A DNA stretch of 64,000 nucleotides, from assembly GCA_963819385.1 (NCBI GenBank), contig CAWFVV010000006.1, forward strand, positions 2,294,001 through 2,358,000, read 5' to 3'. The position numbers and the translations under genes are program-made. The first letter of the stretch is position 1, and each line of letters opens with the position of its first letter. The notes under the pieces were generated by a model that saw nothing but the letters and a program-made list of their open reading frames with translations, was not told the origin of the DNA and searched no databases. The stretch is from JAVDCA01 sp963819385 (GTDB taxonomy: Bacteria > Pseudomonadota > Alphaproteobacteria > Rhizobiales > Xanthobacteraceae). Shown here piece after piece: positions 61,868-64,000 of the stretch.

Positions 61868-62908
61868 ATGACGACGACTCGCAGATCGATCCTCAAAGGC
61901 GCCGGCGCCGCGGCACTCGCGATGCCGGCGCTGGCGACGCGCGCATTCGCGGACGGCGAGTTCGGCTCGGCCGAGCTGATCGCGGCGGCGAAGAAGGAAG
62001 GCAAGCTCGTCTACTACACGGCGAACTTCGCCGAGGTCGAGCAGGAGGTGATCAACGCCTTCAACAAGCGCTTCCCCGACATCAAGGTCGAGATGGTGCG
62101 CGCGCCGGGCGGCCAGCTCATCACGCGGGTGAAGACGGAAGCGGCGGCGAACAAGCTCTCGGCCGACGTGGTCGACCACTCCGACCGCGCGCTGATGAGC
62201 GAGCTCCTCGACCTGTTCCAGGACTACGCGCCGCCGAACGCGGCCGACTATCGCACCGACGTGATGATCTCGCCCAAGCTGTGGCCGCGCGTCACGCTGG
62301 TGTGGTCGATCGCCTACAATTCGGCGCTGGTGCAGAAGCCGCCGCAGACCTGGATGGACCTCACCAAGCCGGAATACAACAAGAAGCAGATCGGCCAGGT
62401 GATCGCGGCGTCGGGCGGCACCACCTGGACCCGCATCATGTTCGAGCGCCAGGTGCTGGGCGAGGACTACTGGAAGAAGCAGGCCGCGACCGACCCGGTG
62501 CTCTTCCCCTCGGGCGCGCCGCTCGGCGACGCGATCGTGCGCGGCGAGGTCACGATGGGCCCGATCCTCTACAACGCGATCTTCCCCAAGCAGCGCGACG
62601 GCGCGCCGGTCGAGATGGTGTTCGCGCCGGAGGGCGCGCCGGTGAACCCGTATGCGAGCGGCATCCCGAAGACGGCGGCGCATCCCAATGCGGCGAAGCT
62701 CTTCCTCAACTGGTGCATGTCGGTCGAGGGCCAGACCTTCATGATCAAGGAGCAGGGCAACCTGACGGCGCTCAAGAAGGCGCCGTTCTACCCGAAGGGA
62801 TTCGACCCGGCCAAGGTGAAGCTGTGGGTGCCGGACTTCAAGCAGTACGTCGCCCTGCACAAGCAGTGGGTCGAGGACTGGAACAAGACGTATAATTATC
62901 GGCAGTAA
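61868..62908 (+). CDS. ABC importer periplasmic binding protein (iron(III)-type)
   Basis: 346 residues. A Tat-like signal, TRRSILKGAGAAALAMPAL, is cleaved near AFA-DG. The mature part begins GSAELIAAAKKEGKLVYYTANFAEVEQEVINAFNKRFPDIKVEMVRAPGGQLITRV, the type 2 fold of FbpA-like/polyamine-like binding proteins. Later ASGGTTWTRIMFERQVLGEDYWKK and NPYASGIPKTAAHPNAAKLFLNWCMS fit. The ligand is a metal or small organic compound; no Tyr pair typical of FbpA can be assigned with confidence. AAGGGAG before ATG fixes the start. It is followed by a palindromic repeat before the ATPase gene. Confidence 0.92.
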   Translation: MTTTRRSILKGAGAAALAMPALATRAFADGEFGSAELIAAAKKEGKLVYYTANFAEVEQEVINAFNKRFPDIKVEMVRAPGGQLITRVKTEAAANKLSADVVDHSDRALMSELLDLFQDYAPPNAADYRTDVMISPKLWPRVTLVWSIAYNSALVQKPPQTWMDLTKPEYNKKQIGQVIAASGGTTWTRIMFERQVLGEDYWKKQAATDPVLFPSGAPLGDAIVRGEVTMGPILYNAIFPKQRDGAPVEMVFAPEGAPVNPYASGIPKTAAHPNAAKLFLNWCMSVEGQTFMIKEQGNLTALKKAPFYPKGFDPAKVKLWVPDFKQYVALHKQWVEDWNKTYNYRQ

Positions 62909-62910
62909 CA

Positions 62911-63018
62911 CGTAGGGTGGGCAACCGCGCGTGCTCATCCGCCGCCGCGTGGGCAAAATCGCATGCGCGCGGTTGCCCACGCGGAAACGCATGTGAATGC
63001 GATTTTGCCCACCCTACG
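62911..63018. repeat. CGTAGGGTGGGC nested palindromic repeat within an operon
   Basis: Arms CGTAGGGTGGGCAA ... TTGCCCACCCTACG enclose a second palindrome around GTGGGCAAAATCGCATG and GCGATTTTGCCCAC. It lies between the binding protein stop and ATPase start, so it is transcribed and could act as an mRNA stabiliser or attenuate the distal gene. Confidence 0.88.
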
Positions 63019-63039
63019 CACTGAGTAAAAGGATACGAA

Positions 63040-64000
63040 GTGGCCGCAACGCTCGACGTGCGCGATCTGGTCAAGGCGTTCACCACCGGACACCGGGCGG
63101 TGGACGGCGTGAGCTTCACGGTGCCGGCGGGCGAGATCGTCGTGCTGCTCGGGCCGTCGGGCTGCGGCAAGACCACGACGCTGCGCTGCGTCGCCGGGCT
63201 CGAGCATCCGACCGGCGGCGCGATCTCGATCGGCGGCAACACCGTGTCGTCGCCGGCCGACGGCGTGATGGTGCCGGCGCGCCAGCGCGGCATCGGCATG
63301 GTCTTCCAGTCCTACGCGGTGTGGCCGCACATGACGGTGGCGCAGAACGTGCGCTATCCGCTGAAAGCGCGCGGCGTATCGCGCGCCGACGCCGAGCGGC
63401 AGGTCGCCGGGGCGCTCGATCTCGTCGGCCTGCGCGAATATGCCGACCGCCCGGTCGTGTCGCTGTCGGGCGGGCAGATGCAGCGCGTCGCGCTCGCGCG
63501 CAGCATGGTCTATCGCCCGCACCTGATCCTGCTCGACGAGCCGCTGTCGAACCTCGACGCCAAGCTGCGCGTGCGGCTGCGCGACGACCTGCGCCGGATC
63601 CTCAAGGCGACCGGCATGACGGCGCTCTACGTCACGCACGATCAGTCGGAGGCGGTCGTGCTCGGCGACCGGGTCGGCGTGATGCGCGACGGCAAGCTGC
63701 TGCAGATGGCGCCGCCCGCCGAGATCTACAACCGGCCGGCGGATCTCTTCGTCGCCAACTTCACCGGCGCTTCGAACGAGCTCGCCGGCAGATTGATCGC
63801 ACGCAACGGCGAGTTCGGCACGGTCGATCTCGGCGGCGGCCAGCGCGCCGAGGCGGCGCTGCTGCATCAGCTCGCGCCCGGCGACGCGGTGCGCATCGCG
63901 CTGCGGCCGGAGAACATCGCGCTCGGCCAGCGCAACGGCACCAACAGCTTCGAGGCGCGGGTGGTCGAGCGGCGCTACCAGGGCACGCAGACCGCCTACG
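63040..64000 (+). CDS. ABC importer ATP-binding protein, N-terminal part
   Basis: It starts with GTG at 63040, with AAGGA eight bases upstream, and runs off the window. The visible 320 residues include Walker A (GPSGCGKTTTLR), the Q-loop (MVFQSYAVWPHM), the ABC signature (LSGGQMQRVALARS), Walker B (LILLDEPLSNLDAKLR), the H-loop (VTHDQSEA) and the start of a TOBE-like C-terminal domain (ALRPENIAL). This is the FbpC/PotA type ATPase of metal or small-molecule importers. It completes the operon with the permease and binding protein. Confidence 0.95.
   Translation, partial: MAATLDVRDLVKAFTTGHRAVDGVSFTVPAGEIVVLLGPSGCGKTTTLRCVAGLEHPTGGAISIGGNTVSSPADGVMVPARQRGIGMVFQSYAVWPHMTVAQNVRYPLKARGVSRADAERQVAGALDLVGLREYADRPVVSLSGGQMQRVALARSMVYRPHLILLDEPLSNLDAKLRVRLRDDLRRILKATGMTALYVTHDQSEAVVLGDRVGVMRDGKLLQMAPPAEIYNRPADLFVANFTGASNELAGRLIARNGEFGTVDLGGGQRAEAALLHQLAPGDAVRIALRPENIALGQRNGTNSFEARVVERRYQGTQTAY

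Noticed and set aside
60005..62992. A nearly 3-kb open frame on the minus strand
   Set aside because: It is the antisense of a well-defined permease and binding-protein pair, Arg/His/Asp-rich and without domains. Such long shadow frames are normal in DNA of this GC content.
1..64000. tRNA, rRNA and riboswitch signals
   Set aside because: I looked for TPsiC-arm-like text and known riboswitch cores by eye and saw none convincing. A covariance-model scan would be decisive.

Overview
This 64 kb window is high-GC DNA from an alphaproteobacterium, most likely a Hyphomicrobiales (Rhizobiales) member close to Nitrobacteraceae/Xanthobacteraceae. Supporting signs are several Bug/TctC-type tricarboxylate-transporter binding proteins, a BA14K-type secreted protein, an alphaproteobacterial RpoH, a porin of the beta-barrel type common in Bradyrhizobium, an intracellular polyhydroxyalkanoate depolymerase, and many dispersed palindromic intergenic repeats of the kinds seen in that order. 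The genus cannot be fixed from the sequence alone.

Layout. 0-5 kb: the 3' end of a class A penicillin-binding protein, a porin gene broken by an amber codon, an exported methyltransferase-like protein, a secreted alpha/beta hydrolase and a small secreted protein. 5-10 kb: an MdtA/MdtB-like RND efflux operon followed by a low-complexity secreted protein. 10-14 kb: RpoH and an OmpR/histidine kinase pair. 13.9-15.6 kb: three small secreted repeat proteins separated by hairpins. 15.8-25.7 kb: a MocR regulator divergent from a DUF983 protein, an ankyrin protein, a ModA-like binding protein divergent from a ToxR-like regulator, a class II aldolase/TctC operon, and a LuxR-family regulator. 25.8-31.7 kb: an accessory-looking block with a tandem family of tiny secreted proteins, an arylsulfatase with its signal peptide out of frame, an HdeD-like protein and a coiled-coil protein. 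32-44 kb: three TctC genes plus a TctC remnant, a radical SAM gene broken by four indels, a GFA protein, two SDRs, a ParB-like protein, HxlR/DUF1330 and a winged-helix/TPR regulator. 44-59.8 kb: an autotransporter, fumarase C, a membrane protein with a possible TIR-like domain, an MFS exporter, a YgjP-like metalloprotease, PhaZ, an ABC-2 exporter, a YHS protein, a second winged-helix/TPR regulator and a GlcG/HbpS-like protein. 60-64 kb: an iron(III)-type ABC importer operon running off the end.

Functionally the window combines envelope biogenesis and efflux, envelope and stress regulators (RpoH, a two-component system, three winged-helix one-component proteins) and uptake of organic acids and metals. 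Two features stand out. One is the density of small secreted repeat proteins, some in tandem paralogous families. The other is a cluster of single-base frame disruptions (eight sites in five genes between 26.6 and 55.9 kb, nearly all +1 insertions, plus one amber codon at 2.06 kb), which must be resolved as assembly error or real gene decay. The strongest candidates for undescribed biology are the GPNGVMIQC secreted-protein array (25.9-27.3 kb), the membrane TIR-like protein (48.3 kb), the three 28-bp direct repeats upstream of the aldolase/TctC operon (24.04 kb), and the MocR operator-like repeats (17.2 kb). No tRNA, rRNA, CRISPR array or intact insertion sequence was seen.
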